Assembly (NCBI RefSeq): GCF_030849025.1
Contig: NZ_CP118224.1
Coordinates: 480,001-544,000 of the forward strand
Direction of reading: 5' to 3'
Source: Oceanimonas pelagia
GTDB lineage: Bacteria > Pseudomonadota > Gammaproteobacteria > Enterobacterales > Aeromonadaceae
Length of the DNA stretch: 64,000 bases
This document shows, piece by piece, positions 8,513 through 17,334 of the stretch. Below the pieces are notes generated by a model that saw only the letters and a program-made list of their open reading frames with translations, did no database searches and was not told the origin of the DNA. Positions within the stretch are counted from its first letter, which is position 1; each line of letters begins with the position of its first letter. A program made the position numbers and the translations under genes.

Positions 8513-9152
8513 CGGCATGCTCCAGCTCGCCGGCATCGTGCACAAAATGGGCACCCAGCTGGATCATCTCGGCAATGGCATGACGGCTGCTGTCGTCGGC
8601 CACGCCGCGAGTGGCGGCGCGGTTGACGATCACGTTAAAGCCGGCGGCCAGCAGCTGTTTCACCGTGTGAAACACGCAGTAGTCGGTGGCCAGCCCGCCC
8701 ACCAGCACGGTATCGACCGCGTGACCGCGCAGGTATTCAATCAGCCCGGTGCTCTGGCGCTCGGCCAGATCGTGGTAGCAGGCGCCGTAGGGGTGCATGT
8801 CGGGCTCTACTCCCTTCCACACGAAAAAGTCGTAGTCGGCGGGGTGGGGCAGGCCGTCGAGCAGCTCAAAGCCTCGAGTACCGGGCACCGCATGCAGGGG
8901 CCAGCGAATGTCGACGTTTGCCCCTTCGACCGGGCTGAAGGCGGGCTGGTCGTCACTGGCGACCCAGGTTGCCGAGGGTGAGTGGGCATCTTTCGAGCCC
9001 AGGCGGTGGCCGGCAAAGGCGGCCTGGCGGTTGAGCTCGGCGGCAATGGTATCGCCGCCGGCCACCGGCAGTTCACCGGGGCAGACGGGGGTAAAGGTAT
9101 ACTGGGCATCCACGTCGATACTGGCTACCCTGTGTTTGGCGGGCAATTTCAT
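8505..9152 (-). CDS. pncA: Nicotinamidase
   Basis: This 215-residue cysteine hydrolase deamidates nicotinamide to nicotinate. The triad reads D15 (DVDAQYTF), K113 (VWKGVEPDMHPYG) and C159 (GLATDYCVFHTV). Metal ligands are probably D55 and H57 in SKDAHS and H87 in RWPLHAVPGT. The start at 9152 follows an AGGAGGT Shine-Dalgarno at good spacing, so it is preferred over an upstream ATG at 9200. It forms a two-gene NAD-salvage operon with pncB. Confidence 0.92.
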   Translation of the reverse strand: MKLPAKHRVASIDVDAQYTFTPVCPGELPVAGGDTIAAELNRQAAFAGHRLGSKDAHSPSATWVASDDQPAFSPVEGANVDIRWPLHAVPGTRGFELLDGLPHPADYDFFVWKGVEPDMHPYGACYHDLAERQSTGLIEYLRGHAVDTVLVGGLATDYCVFHTVKQLLAAGFNVIVNRAATRGVADDSSRHAIAEMIQLGAHFVHDAGELEHADD

Positions 9153-9297
9153 ACGCCACCTCCTGTAAGTAACGTGCGGGCAAAGGGCACTGCGTAGCAC
9201 GGCTTTTAATATTGTTTTGATTGAGTCTAAGGTTAATTTGGTTCAGTATCGCCCCCATTCGGGGTGTCTTCCCCTCATTAAGCCAAAGGTGACCATA

Positions 9298-9639
9298 ATG
9301 AGCCAGCTCCACCAGCCAGAATACCAGCGTTTTATCGAACAAGTGAAAGCCAACCATGTGATGTGGGGGCTTCGCTTCGGAGACGAGTGGGTGGTGTGTG
9401 ATTCCACCGAGTTTCAGGATACCGAAGTGATGCCGCTGTGGTCCACCGAGGCCGAGGCCCAGGCCCAGTGTGTGGACGAGTGGGCCGGTTACGAGCCCTT
9501 TGAGATCACCCTGGCCGAATTTCTGGAAATCTGGGTGGAAGATCTGTCGGAAGACGGTGTGCGCATAGGCCCCAACTGGAACGAAGAGCTCGACGGCATC
9601 GAGCTGGACGTGCTGGAAATGGTGAAGGAATTCGCCTGA
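9298..9639 (+). CDS. DUF2750 family protein
   Basis: This is a 113-residue acidic protein of unknown function. It shows the DUF2750 pattern: YQRFIEQVKANHVMWGLRFGDEW, then CDSTEFQDTEVMPLWS, CVDEWAGYEP, LAEFLEIWVEDL and a GPNWNEELDG close. The ATG at 9298 has an AAAGGTGA element before it and begins where family similarity begins. No signal peptide or membrane segment is seen. It is a single gene with a strong terminator after it, and its neighbours give no clue to function. Confidence 0.8.
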   Translation: MSQLHQPEYQRFIEQVKANHVMWGLRFGDEWVVCDSTEFQDTEVMPLWSTEAEAQAQCVDEWAGYEPFEITLAEFLEIWVEDLSEDGVRIGPNWNEELDGIELDVLEMVKEFA

Positions 9640-9660
9640 GTCACTACAGGCTTCCGGCAC

Positions 9661-9690
9661 AAAACGGCACGCGACAGCGTGCCGTTTTTT
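9661..9690 (+). terminator. Rho-independent terminator after the DUF2750 gene
   Basis: AAAACGGCACGC pairs with GCGTGCCGTTTT around a GACA loop, followed by a T-run. Confidence 0.85.
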
Positions 9691-9754
9691 TGTGCCTTGT
9701 GCCCGGTGCAGCTAGAGTGTGAAAGGTGATATTCACAGACAAGGGAGAAGTGCA

Positions 9755-10354
9755 ATGAGCAAGTTGCTGGTGTTGTATCACTCCATGTACGGTCATATCG
9801 AAACCATGGCCAAGGCGGTGGCAGAGGGAGCCGGCGCGGTGGCCGGGGTGACGGTCACCATCAAACGGGTGCCGGAAACCATGGACGCGGAAGCCTTCAA
9901 ACAGGCCGGGGGCAAGACGGATCAGCAGGCAGCGGTGGCCAGCCCCGCCGAGCTGGCCGACTACGACGCCATTATCATTGGCACGCCCACCCGCTTTGGC
10001 AACATGAGCGGTCAGATGCGTAATTTTTTTGACCAGACCGGCGGGCTCTGGGTCAAGGGGGCTTTGGTGGGCAAGCTGGCCAGCGTGTTCAGCTCCACCG
10101 GTACCGGTGGAGGCCAGGAAACCACCATCACCAGCACCTGGAACACCCTGGCCCATCACGGCATGATTATCGTGCCAGTGGGTTATGGCACGGCGGAGGT
10201 GGCCGATATCTCCCGGGTGGGCGGCGGCACCCCCTATGGCGCCACCACCATTGCCGGCGGTGACGGTTCACGCCAGCCCGATGAGCGGGAGCTGGCCATC
10301 GCCCGTTACCAGGGCAAGACGGTGGCCGAGCTTTCGAAGAAGCTGTTTGGGTGA
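9755..10354 (+). CDS. wrbA: NAD(P)H:quinone oxidoreductase, WrbA type
   Basis: This 199-residue FMN flavodoxin-like enzyme reduces quinones by two electrons, avoiding semiquinones. It begins [20 protein letters not shown], the WrbA phosphate-binding loop, and carries [39 protein letters not shown] and the C-terminal [23 protein letters not shown] 9755 follows an AGGGAG element and fits the family start. It converges with the HAD gene, with only 1 nt between the two stops. Confidence 0.93.
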   Translation: MSKLLVLYHSMYGHIETMAKAVAEGAGAVAGVTVTIKRVPETMDAEAFKQAGGKTDQQAAVASPAELADYDAIIIGTPTRFGNMSGQMRNFFDQTGGLWVKGALVGKLASVFSSTGTGGGQETTITSTWNTLAHHGMIIVPVGYGTAEVADISRVGGGTPYGATTIAGGDGSRQPDERELAIARYQGKTVAELSKKLFG

Positions 10355-10355
10355 G

Positions 10356-11009
10356 TTACAAGGCCCAGTTCAGGAGCTGCCAGCCGCGCTCGGCGGCCAG
10401 GGCATTGAGACGGTCGTCGCCGTTGATCACCGTGGCTTCATCCACGTATTCCAATAGCGGCAGATCGTTGTGGGAGTCGCTGTAGCCGTAACAGAAGCCG
10501 GGCTCAAGGCCCTGCTCCCGCAGCCAGTGACCGAGGCGCACCACCTTGCCCTGCTGAAAGCTGAAAATGCCCTCGGGCCGGCCGCTGTAACGGCCCTGCA
10601 CGATTTCGGTTTGTACGCCAATGGCACTGGCCACCCCCAGGTGGTGCGCGATGGGGCGTACCAGGTGCTCGCCGGTGGCGGAGATGATCAGGCAGCGGTG
10701 CCCTTGCGCGTGGTGCCAGGCCAGCCGCTCCCGGGCCTGGGGGTAGATTATGGGTTCAATGCGTTCGCGAATAAAACGATCCACCAGCGGTGCCAGTTCC
10801 TCGGGCCGGTGCCCTTCGATGGGGGCCAGGGTCAGGGTCATGTAGGTGTGCATGTCGAGGGTGCCGGCGTAATAGTCTTCCATCAGCCGGCGTTCTTCCT
10901 TCAGCAGGGCGTCGCTTATCAGGCCTCGCTCGGCCAGAAAGGCCAGCCACAGGGTGGCAGAGTCGCCGGCAATCAGGGTTTCATCCAGGTCAAAAATGGC
11001 CAGTGTCAT
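10356..11009 (-). CDS. HAD-superfamily (SerB-like, HAD-IB) phosphatase
   Basis: This 217-residue phosphatase has the nucleophile motif DLDETLIAGDS at its start, the second motif in CLIISATGEHLV, and the acidic third motif in GYSDSHNDLPLL. That is the HAD-IB arrangement seen in phosphoserine and phosphocholine phosphatases. It is the last gene of the ABC operon; its start overlaps the ATPase stop by 1 nt (TGATG). It may therefore dephosphorylate the imported compound or its hydrolysis product. The substrate cannot be read from sequence. Confidence 0.85.
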   Translation of the reverse strand: MTLAIFDLDETLIAGDSATLWLAFLAERGLISDALLKEERRLMEDYYAGTLDMHTYMTLTLAPIEGHRPEELAPLVDRFIRERIEPIIYPQARERLAWHHAQGHRCLIISATGEHLVRPIAHHLGVASAIGVQTEIVQGRYSGRPEGIFSFQQGKVVRLGHWLREQGLEPGFCYGYSDSHNDLPLLEYVDEATVINGDDRLNALAAERGWQLLNWAL

Positions 11010-12025
11010 CAGGCAACCTCTTTCAGTTCATCTTGGGGCAACAGCAGCTCGACGGGGGTGCCGTCTGCCAGCAGCGAGCGGGGCCCCCGGTTGAGGGTAT
11101 CGACATCCAGGGTACCCTGCGCCAGCCGTACCCGGTAGCGAATTACATTGCCCAGCAGCTGGTGCTGTTCAATTCGGGCCGGCAGCGGTGCCGTCATGTG
11201 GGGGCCATAGTCGCGGCCCGGCTCACGAATATGAATGGCTTCGGGGCGAATGGCCAGCCGGCCGTGAATGTTAAGGCCGAACAGGGCACGGGCCTGTTCC
11301 TTGTCCAGCAGGTTATAGCTGCCCATAAAGCTCGCCACAAAGTCACTGGCCGGGCGGGTATACACCGCTTCGGCGGTGTCGGCCTGGACGATACTGCCCT
11401 TGTTCATCACAAAGATGCGGTCCGACAGGGTCAGCGCTTCTTCCTGATCGTGGGTTACAAAGACGGTGGTGAGGTTGAGCTGTTGCTGGATCTGGCGGAT
11501 CTGCTCGCGCAGCCGCTTGCGAATGGGGGCATCCAGTGCCGACAGCGGCTCGTCCAGCAACAGAATGCGCGGCTGCACCACCAGCGCCCGGGCCAGCGCC
11601 ACTCGCTGGCGCTGGCCCCCCGACAGCTCTGCAGGATAGTGGCGCTCGCGGCCTGTCAGGCCGACCAGTTCCACCGCTTCCGCCACCCGGCGTTCGGTCT
11701 CGCGCTTGTCCAGTTTCTGCAGCGCCAAGCCAAAGGCGATGTTGCCGGCCACGGTCAGGTTGGGAAACAGGGCATAGCTCTGAAACACCATGCCAATGCC
11801 CCGTTTCTGGGGCTTGAGGTGGGTGATGTCTTCGCCGGCCACGCGAATGTGGCCGGTATCGGGGCTTACCAGCCCGGCCAGGCTGCGCAGCAGGGTCGAC
11901 TTGCCACAGCCCGAAGGGCCGAGCAGGGTAACCAGCTCGCCCTGGCGAATGTCGAAGTTGATATCGCTGAATACATGGGTGTCGCCAAAGCGTTTGGCGA
12001 GATGAGCAACTTCCAGATAAAACAT
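11009..12025 (-). CDS. ABC transporter ATPase (PhnT/PotA-like)
   Basis: This is a 338-residue nucleotide-binding subunit with Walker A GPSGCGKST, Q-loop FQSYALFPNLTV, signature LSGGQRQRVALARAL, Walker B LLLDEPLSALD and H-loop VFVTHDQEEAL. A C-terminal TOBE-like domain (about 240-335) is present, as in the spermidine, iron and 2-aminoethylphosphonate importer group. The 1-nt overlaps with both neighbours indicate one operon. Substrate specificity lies with the binding protein and is uncertain. Confidence 0.9.
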   Translation of the reverse strand: MFYLEVAHLAKRFGDTHVFSDINFDIRQGELVTLLGPSGCGKSTLLRSLAGLVSPDTGHIRVAGEDITHLKPQKRGIGMVFQSYALFPNLTVAGNIAFGLALQKLDKRETERRVAEAVELVGLTGRERHYPAELSGGQRQRVALARALVVQPRILLLDEPLSALDAPIRKRLREQIRQIQQQLNLTTVFVTHDQEEALTLSDRIFVMNKGSIVQADTAEAVYTRPASDFVASFMGSYNLLDKEQARALFGLNIHGRLAIRPEAIHIREPGRDYGPHMTAPLPARIEQHQLLGNVIRYRVRLAQGTLDVDTLNRGPRSLLADGTPVELLLPQDELKEVA

Positions 12026-12807
12026 CAGGCTCTCCGGGATTGCAGGCGCAGCGCCACCCAGGTGGCGAGGCCGATAAACAGGAAGTAGGACATCACCATG
12101 GCACTGGTGAAGTGGCCGCTGGTGGTGCGCTGGCTGTACAGGTAAACCTGCAGGGTTTCAAAGCGGGTGCCCACCAGCAGGTTGGCGAACACGAACTCCC
12201 CGAACAGAAAGGAAAACGCCAGAAACAGGGCGCTGAGCAGGCCATTGCGAATATTGGGTAACACCACCTGCAGAAAGGCCCGGGTGGTGCCGGCTCCCAG
12301 CAGGTGGGCGGCGTCCATCAGATCGTGCAGATTGATGGCTTCCAGGTTGTTGGCCAGCGCCCGGTACATAAAGGGCAGGCTCAGGGTGAAATAGCACAGC
12401 ACCAGTATCCAGGGCGTACCGGCCAGGGGCAGCGGGCCGCCGGCATAGAGCTGTAGCAAACCCACCGACGACACCACGGGCGGCACCGCAAAGGGCATCA
12501 GCACCAGCAGGTTCATCAACCCCTTCAGTTTCGGAAAGTAGTAAAACACCACGAACAGTGCCGGCAGAATCAGCGCCAGGCTGAGCACCAGCGCCGCCAG
12601 GCACACCAGCAGTGAGCGGCCAAAGGCGGCCAGAAAGCGGCTGTCACTCCAAAGCTGGGCATACCACTGCAGGCTGAACCCCGAGGGCAGAATATGGGCC
12701 CCCCAGCTTGCGGCCAGGGAATAAACCAGGGTAACGGCAATGGGAGTGGCCAGCAGGGCCACCAGCACCCAGATGGTAAAGCGGGCGGAAAGCGGGGGCT
12801 TAGGCAT
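12025..12807 (-). CDS. ABC transporter permease (second)
   Basis: This is a 260-residue inner-membrane permease with about six membrane helices and the EAA-loop region NLHDLMDAAHLLGAGTTRAF. I chose the ATG at 12807 (MPKPPLSARF), which overlaps the stop of the other permease by 8 nt (ATGCCTAA), over a frame starting at 12822. It belongs to the same type I importer as the neighbouring ATPase and resembles PhnV/PotC-type permeases. Confidence 0.88.
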   Translation of the reverse strand: MPKPPLSARFTIWVLVALLATPIAVTLVYSLAASWGAHILPSGFSLQWYAQLWSDSRFLAAFGRSLLVCLAALVLSLALILPALFVVFYYFPKLKGLMNLLVLMPFAVPPVVSSVGLLQLYAGGPLPLAGTPWILVLCYFTLSLPFMYRALANNLEAINLHDLMDAAHLLGAGTTRAFLQVVLPNIRNGLLSALFLAFSFLFGEFVFANLLVGTRFETLQVYLYSQRTTSGHFTSAMVMSYFLFIGLATWVALRLQSRRA

Positions 12808-13735
12808 ATCGACTCCGGGCAATCAGCCATTGATTGATGCCGGTCACCAGCAACAGCAGGGCCATCAGCAGCAACGACAGCGCCGCCGCCAGCTGGGGCT
12901 CGAGGAAGATGTCGCCCGCCACCAGGCCGGCAATCTGAATGGTGACCAGGTTGTAGTTGCTGGTCATCAGTGCATAGGTGCTGGCATAGGCGCCGAGGGC
13001 GTTGGCCAGCAAAATGATAAAGGTGCCGAGCAGGGCCGGACTCAGCACCGGCAACGCCACTTTCAGCCAGTAGTGCAGCGGACCGGCCCCCAGCAGGGCG
13101 GCGGCGTCGCGCCAGTCGGGCTTGATGGCGTCAAAGGCCGGGTACAGCAGCAGTACCGCCAGCGGAACTTGAAAATAGGTGTAGAGCACCAGCAGGCCGG
13201 CCCGGGAGTAGAGGTGAAAGTCTTCCACCAGGCCCAGCTCCTGCAACAGCAGGGTCACGGCACCGTTCATGCCCAGCAGCACGATAAAGGCAAAGGCCAG
13301 GGGCACGCCGGAGAAGTTGCTGGCCATGGTGGTAAAGGCCACCACGGCATTTTGCAGCCGGCCCGGTACCTGGTGCAGGGCCGCGGTGCCGGCCAGGGCG
13401 ATGGTCAGCCCGGCCAGGCTGGACCAGAATGCCAGATCCAGGCTGTTGGCAAAGGACTGGCGATACCAGGGCGAGCCGAGGATCTCGGTGAAGTTGGCCA
13501 GGCTCCAGTCACCGCCGGCCTGAAAGCTGTTGACCAGCACCCAGATCATGGGGGCCAGCTGAAACAGCCCAAACACCAGGGCAAAGGGCAGCAGCAGGGT
13601 CAGCGGCAGCCAGCGGCGCCAGGGGGCGGGGCGGCTGGCCGCCCCCCGGGCCACGCTCGCCGCCCTGGGTTGGGCGGACGCCTTGGCCCGCAGCGTGGCG
13701 GTGTTACCGCCGGTGGGCAGGGTAGACTCGTTCAT
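12800..13735 (-). CDS. ABC transporter permease (first)
   Basis: This is a 311-residue permease with an unusually long, Ala/Arg-rich N-terminal tail of about 40 residues before the first helix (WLPLTLLLPFALVFGLFQLAP). The EAA loop is IKPDWRDAAALLGAGPLHYW. Start 13735 is set by a 4-nt ATGA overlap with the preceding phosphodiesterase-like gene. Together with the second permease it would form the importer channel. Confidence 0.88.
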   Translation of the reverse strand: MNESTLPTGGNTATLRAKASAQPRAASVARGAASRPAPWRRWLPLTLLLPFALVFGLFQLAPMIWVLVNSFQAGGDWSLANFTEILGSPWYRQSFANSLDLAFWSSLAGLTIALAGTAALHQVPGRLQNAVVAFTTMASNFSGVPLAFAFIVLLGMNGAVTLLLQELGLVEDFHLYSRAGLLVLYTYFQVPLAVLLLYPAFDAIKPDWRDAAALLGAGPLHYWLKVALPVLSPALLGTFIILLANALGAYASTYALMTSNYNLVTIQIAGLVAGDIFLEPQLAAALSLLLMALLLLVTGINQWLIARSRYA

Positions 13736-14535
13736 CGCAGCAACTCCCGGCACAGGGGCTTGTCGTGGGCAATGCCCAGCAGGCTGGCCACGGTGCCGCA
13801 CAGCTCGGTCTGGCGGGGGTGGGCCTGCGGATTGTGGCTGAAGGCCGAGCCCAGCACGAACAGCGGCACCTCGCGCTCTTCCGGCAGGTTGCCGCCGTGG
13901 CTGCGATCCCGGTTCATGCCGTGATCGCTGGTGATCAGCAGCTGATAGCCTGCTTCCAGCCAGCGGGGCACATAATCGGCCAGCAGCAGATCAAAGTGGC
14001 GGGCGCTGTTGCGGTACTGTGAGGAGTCCAGGCCGAACTTGTGGCCGGCATCGTCCACGTTCATCGGGTGGATCAGCAGCAGATCCGGATCCGCGCTTTG
14101 GCGCAGCCATTCGGCGTCGAGCAGCAGGTGGCTGTCGGGGTAGTGATCCAGATGATAGAAGGCGCCGTGCTGAATGGGCAGTGACTTGTCGCTGGTAAAG
14201 CGATCCCGCAGCGCATCGTAGGGCGCCCGGTTGTACAGCTCGCTCACCCAGTGGTAGGCCGCCGCCGCCGTGGTGAGGCCGGCCTGGCGCGCCAGGTGAA
14301 ACACACTGGTTTCATTGCTCAGGCGCACCACCTCGTTGTGCACCACACCGTGATCCACCGGCCGGGTGCCGGTGAGAATGGTTTCATAGAGCGGGCGCGA
14401 CAGCGAGGGCAGCTCGCATTGCAGCTTGTAGGCGGTGGCGCGTTCCGCTTCGGTCATGGCCAGCAGGTAGCCCAGGCTGTGCCGGGCTACCTCGTGGGCC
14501 AGACCGTCAATGATGATCAGTATGACCTTGTGCAT
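13732..14535 (-). CDS. Alkaline-phosphatase-superfamily phosphodiesterase or pyrophosphatase
   Basis: This 267-residue cytoplasmic metalloenzyme has metal sites LIIIDGLAHEVARH (Asp), LLIHPMNVDDAGHKFG (Asp and His) and LLITSDHGMNRDRSHGG (Asp-His). The nucleophile is probably a Ser or Thr in ETILTGTRPVDHG. The layout fits nucleotide pyrophosphatase/phosphodiesterases and phosphonoacetate hydrolases. It lacks a signal peptide, so it should act after uptake. It sits between the binding protein (2-nt gap) and a permease (4-nt overlap), implying action on the imported solute, perhaps a phosphodiester or phosphonate. Confidence 0.8.
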   Translation of the reverse strand: MHKVILIIIDGLAHEVARHSLGYLLAMTEAERATAYKLQCELPSLSRPLYETILTGTRPVDHGVVHNEVVRLSNETSVFHLARQAGLTTAAAAYHWVSELYNRAPYDALRDRFTSDKSLPIQHGAFYHLDHYPDSHLLLDAEWLRQSADPDLLLIHPMNVDDAGHKFGLDSSQYRNSARHFDLLLADYVPRWLEAGYQLLITSDHGMNRDRSHGGNLPEEREVPLFVLGSAFSHNPQAHPRQTELCGTVASLLGIAHDKPLCRELLR

Positions 14536-14537
14536 GC

Positions 14538-15584
14538 TTACCTCTGCTGGTGGATCTGCACCTGGCTTTGCCACTGGCGCGGCAGCCGTTTGGTGCTTTG
14601 CTCCCAGGTGTCGAAGTTTTCAATGGGGCGGGCGTTGGCGTACATTTCGTCGGGCAGCAGCTTGGCCTGCACATCGTCGGGCAGGGTGACATTGCTGCGA
14701 ATGGGGCGGGCATAACCCCGGGCCAGGTTGATCTGGCCGGCGTCGCTGAGAATGTATTCCCGGGCCAGTTTGGCGGCGTTGGGGTGTTTGGCGTACTTGT
14801 TGATGATGGTGGCATAGCCGGAGATCAGCGAGCCGTCGGACGGGATCACCACGGTAAAGCGGTCGCGATCGATCTGATCACGGTAGTTGAGGGCGTTGAA
14901 GTCCCACAGTATTGCCATTTCAATTTCGCCCTTTTCCAGGTTGGCGATATTGATGTCCACCGGCGACAACCGGCCCTGTTTGGCCAGATCCGCGAACAGC
15001 TCCAGGGCCGGGTTGAGGTTGGCCTCGTCTCCGCCCAGGGCAAAGGCGGCGGCCAGAATGGCGCTGTTGGCCTGGGCGGCCACGCCCACATCGCCCACCG
15101 CAACCCGATAGTCACCGTCGCGCAGTTCGGCCCAGGAGGTGGGGGCCTTGCTGACCAGCTCGTTGTTGACGATAAAGGCGATGGTACCGGTATAGCCCAG
15201 CATCCAGTGGCCGTCTTCATCCTTGGCCCAGTCGGGAATGTCGTTCCAGGTGCTGGGCTTGTAGGCCTGAGTCACGCCCTGCTGCACCGCAATGGGACCA
15301 AAGGCGGCACCCACATCGCCGATGTCGGCGGTGGCGTTGTCCTTCTCGGCGGCGAACTTGGCGATTTCCTGGGCCGAGCTCATGTCGGTGTCCTGATGTT
15401 CAAGGCCGTAACGGGTTTCGAGATCCCGCCAGGTGTCCTTCCAGTTGGCCCAGCTGTCGGGCATGCCGACGCTGTAAACCTTGCCTTCGGCCCGGGCCTT
15501 GGCTTCCAGCTCGCCGAGATCGGCGGCCTGGGCGGTGGCCGTCAGGGCCAGGGTCAGCAGACTTGCACTAAACAGGTGTTTCAT
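14538..15584 (-). CDS. Periplasmic solute-binding protein of the ABC importer
   Basis: This 348-residue protein has a clear signal peptide (MKHLFSASLLTLALTATAQA, cleaved before ADL). The mature part has the two-lobed binding-protein pattern, with ARAEGKVYSVGMPDSWANW, the central DIGDVGAAFGPIAVQQG and the hinge LGYTGTIAFIVNNELV. It resembles the iron/2-aminoethylphosphonate/polyamine binding group. It is first in the operon and faces the GntR-type regulator. The partner phosphatases suggest a phosphorus-containing ligand, but that is inference from context. Confidence 0.85.
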   Translation of the reverse strand: MKHLFSASLLTLALTATAQAADLGELEAKARAEGKVYSVGMPDSWANWKDTWRDLETRYGLEHQDTDMSSAQEIAKFAAEKDNATADIGDVGAAFGPIAVQQGVTQAYKPSTWNDIPDWAKDEDGHWMLGYTGTIAFIVNNELVSKAPTSWAELRDGDYRVAVGDVGVAAQANSAILAAAFALGGDEANLNPALELFADLAKQGRLSPVDINIANLEKGEIEMAILWDFNALNYRDQIDRDRFTVVIPSDGSLISGYATIINKYAKHPNAAKLAREYILSDAGQINLARGYARPIRSNVTLPDDVQAKLLPDEMYANARPIENFDTWEQSTKRLPRQWQSQVQIHQQR

Positions 15585-15782
15585 GAGTTGGTGTCCTCTG
15601 GACTAGGTCAGTGTCGGGGCTCATGCTATCGCGGATTTGTGACACTGATGTGTCGTTATTGCGACAGTAAAGTGGCGTATTCATGCGGTTTTTAGGAATG
15701 TTTACGCGGTTTTTGGTGATTAAACTGTCCCCTTCAGGCTGGTATAATCCGCCTTTACCATTTGTGGAATAGGCCAATAGAG
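15585..15782. promoter_or_regulatory. Divergent promoter region between the binding protein and GntR genes
   Basis: On the plus strand a good -10 (TATAAT, 15743-15748) lies 17 bp after a weak -35 (TTAAAC, 15720-15725). An inverted repeat TGTCG-N6-CGACA lies at 15651-15666, and GCGGTTTTT occurs twice at 21-bp spacing (15685, 15706). Any of these could be a site for the GntR protein encoded next to it. Confidence 0.45.
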
Positions 15783-16505
15783 TTGACTGCTTTACCTCAA
15801 ACACAGACATCCCGCATTATCAACACCCTGCGCCGGCAGATCGCCGGCGGCTCTCTGGCTCCCGGCCACAAGCTGCCCGCCGAGCGGGAGCTGGCCGTCC
15901 TGTTTGATACCACCCGCATCACGGTAAAAGACGCGCTGTCGATGCTGGAAGCCGAAGGCCTGATTTACCGGGAAGAGCGGCGCGGCTGGTTTGTGTCGCG
16001 CCCGCGGCTGATCTACAACCCGGTCAGCCGCTCTCATTTTCACCAGCTGGTGCACAGCCAGCAGCGTACCGCCGAGACTCAGGTATTGGCCTGTGAGTCG
16101 GTGGTGGCTTCCGGCGAGCTGGTGGCAGACATGGGACTGGCACCGCTCAGCCGGCTGATCCGCATCTGCCGGGCCCGGCGCATCGACGGCCGCACCGTGC
16201 TCTATGTGGAGCATTTCCTGCGCCCGGAGCTGTTTCCGGATATTGAGCAGCAGGATCTGAGCCGGTCGCTGACCGATCTGTACCGGCAGCAATACGGGCT
16301 GGAATATGGCCGTTCACGCTTTGATATCTGCCCCACGGCGGCCCGGGGCGAGGCGGCGCGGGTGCTCAACCTGGCCCAGGGCAGCCCGGTGCTGGCGGTC
16401 AGTCGCATCAATTACGATCAGTACGATCGGGTGATCGACTGCGACCGGGAAATCTGGCGCCACGACGCCGTGCGCATTCGGGTGGAAAGCCGTCATACCC
16501 ATTAG
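15783..16505 (+). CDS. GntR-family regulator with UTRA domain (PhnR/HutC type)
   Basis: This protein of about 240 residues has an N-terminal winged helix (RIINTLRRQIAGGSLAPGHKLPAERELA, then TTRITVKDALSMLEAEGLIYREERRGWFV) and a C-terminal UTRA ligand-binding domain (about 75-235, ending SRINYDQYDRVIDCDREIWRHDAV). No ATG start exists in this frame. A TTG at 15762 would leave almost no leader after the TATAAT box, so the TTG at 15783 is preferred. It probably controls the divergent importer operon in response to the solute or a metabolite. Confidence 0.85.
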   Translation: MTALPQTQTSRIINTLRRQIAGGSLAPGHKLPAERELAVLFDTTRITVKDALSMLEAEGLIYREERRGWFVSRPRLIYNPVSRSHFHQLVHSQQRTAETQVLACESVVASGELVADMGLAPLSRLIRICRARRIDGRTVLYVEHFLRPELFPDIEQQDLSRSLTDLYRQQYGLEYGRSRFDICPTAARGEAARVLNLAQGSPVLAVSRINYDQYDRVIDCDREIWRHDAVRIRVESRHTH

Positions 16506-16595
16506 CCGGAACGGTGAACTGCCCGGAATGAATCCGTTATGCTAGGATGCGGTGTCTGTACCGGCTTGGCGGGGCCTGAATGGCTTTTATCGAGA

Positions 16596-17294
16596 ATGCA
16601 TTTCATGCGTAAAGTGGCCACGGGCGTGACCTTGTTGTTGCTGCTGGGGGCGCTTTACCGGGTGGTGCCTTTTTCTTATGGCGCCATGGGCATCAGCGTC
16701 GACTTTTCCCGTATCCATCATTTAATGGACAGCCGTTATGGTCGCGAGCGGGGTGAGGTTTCCCGCCAGTGGGAACGCATGTTAACGGATGCCGGCTCCC
16801 TGCCGGAGCGCGACAAGCTGGAGCTGGTAAACCGCTTTTTTCATCGCCAGCTGAGTTATCAGCTGGATCAGGCCTTGTGGGGTCAGGAAGATTACTGGGC
16901 CACGCCGCTGGAAACCCTGGGGCTGGGCAGAGGAGATTGTGAAGACTACGCCATTGCGCAGTATCTGAGTTTGCGCATGGCAGGAATAAGTGATGAGCGC
17001 CTGCGGCTGATCTATGTCCGGGCCCGTATCGGTGGCAGCCGCAGTTCCATTACGCAAGCCCATATGGTGCTTGGTTATTATGCCACCCCGTCATCGGATC
17101 CCCTGTTGCTCGACAGCCTGATCCCCGACATTCTGCCGGGCGCTCAGCGCCCGGATCTGACCCCCGTTTTCAGTTTCAACAGCCAGGGCTTGTGGACCCC
17201 GGGCGCGGCTTCGTCGGCGGCCAATCCGCTTGCGCGGCTGTCGCGCTGGCGTCAGGTACTGGCAAAGGTTCGACAGGAAGGAGTGAGCTGGTGA
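16596..17294 (+). CDS. lapG: Periplasmic transglutaminase-like cysteine protease LapG
   Basis: This protein of about 232 residues has an N-terminal hydrophobic export signal (VATGVTLLLLLGALYRVVPF). The papain-like triad is visible: C115 in GDCEDYA, H156 in AHMVLGYY and D173 in LLDSL. LapG is a Ca2+-dependent protease that cleaves the N-terminus of a LapA-type adhesin and frees it from the cell surface. When c-di-GMP is high LapD holds LapG inactive. Starts at 16596 or 16605 are both possible. It lies 40 nt before lapD on the same strand, and a candidate substrate is encoded at 25411. Confidence 0.92.
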   Translation: MHFMRKVATGVTLLLLLGALYRVVPFSYGAMGISVDFSRIHHLMDSRYGRERGEVSRQWERMLTDAGSLPERDKLELVNRFFHRQLSYQLDQALWGQEDYWATPLETLGLGRGDCEDYAIAQYLSLRMAGISDERLRLIYVRARIGGSRSSITQAHMVLGYYATPSSDPLLLDSLIPDILPGAQRPDLTPVFSFNSQGLWTPGAASSAANPLARLSRWRQVLAKVRQEGVSW

Positions 17295-17334
17295 AAGACA
17301 CAATGCCCGTTCGGGCCGGCGCAGGGAGAACATC

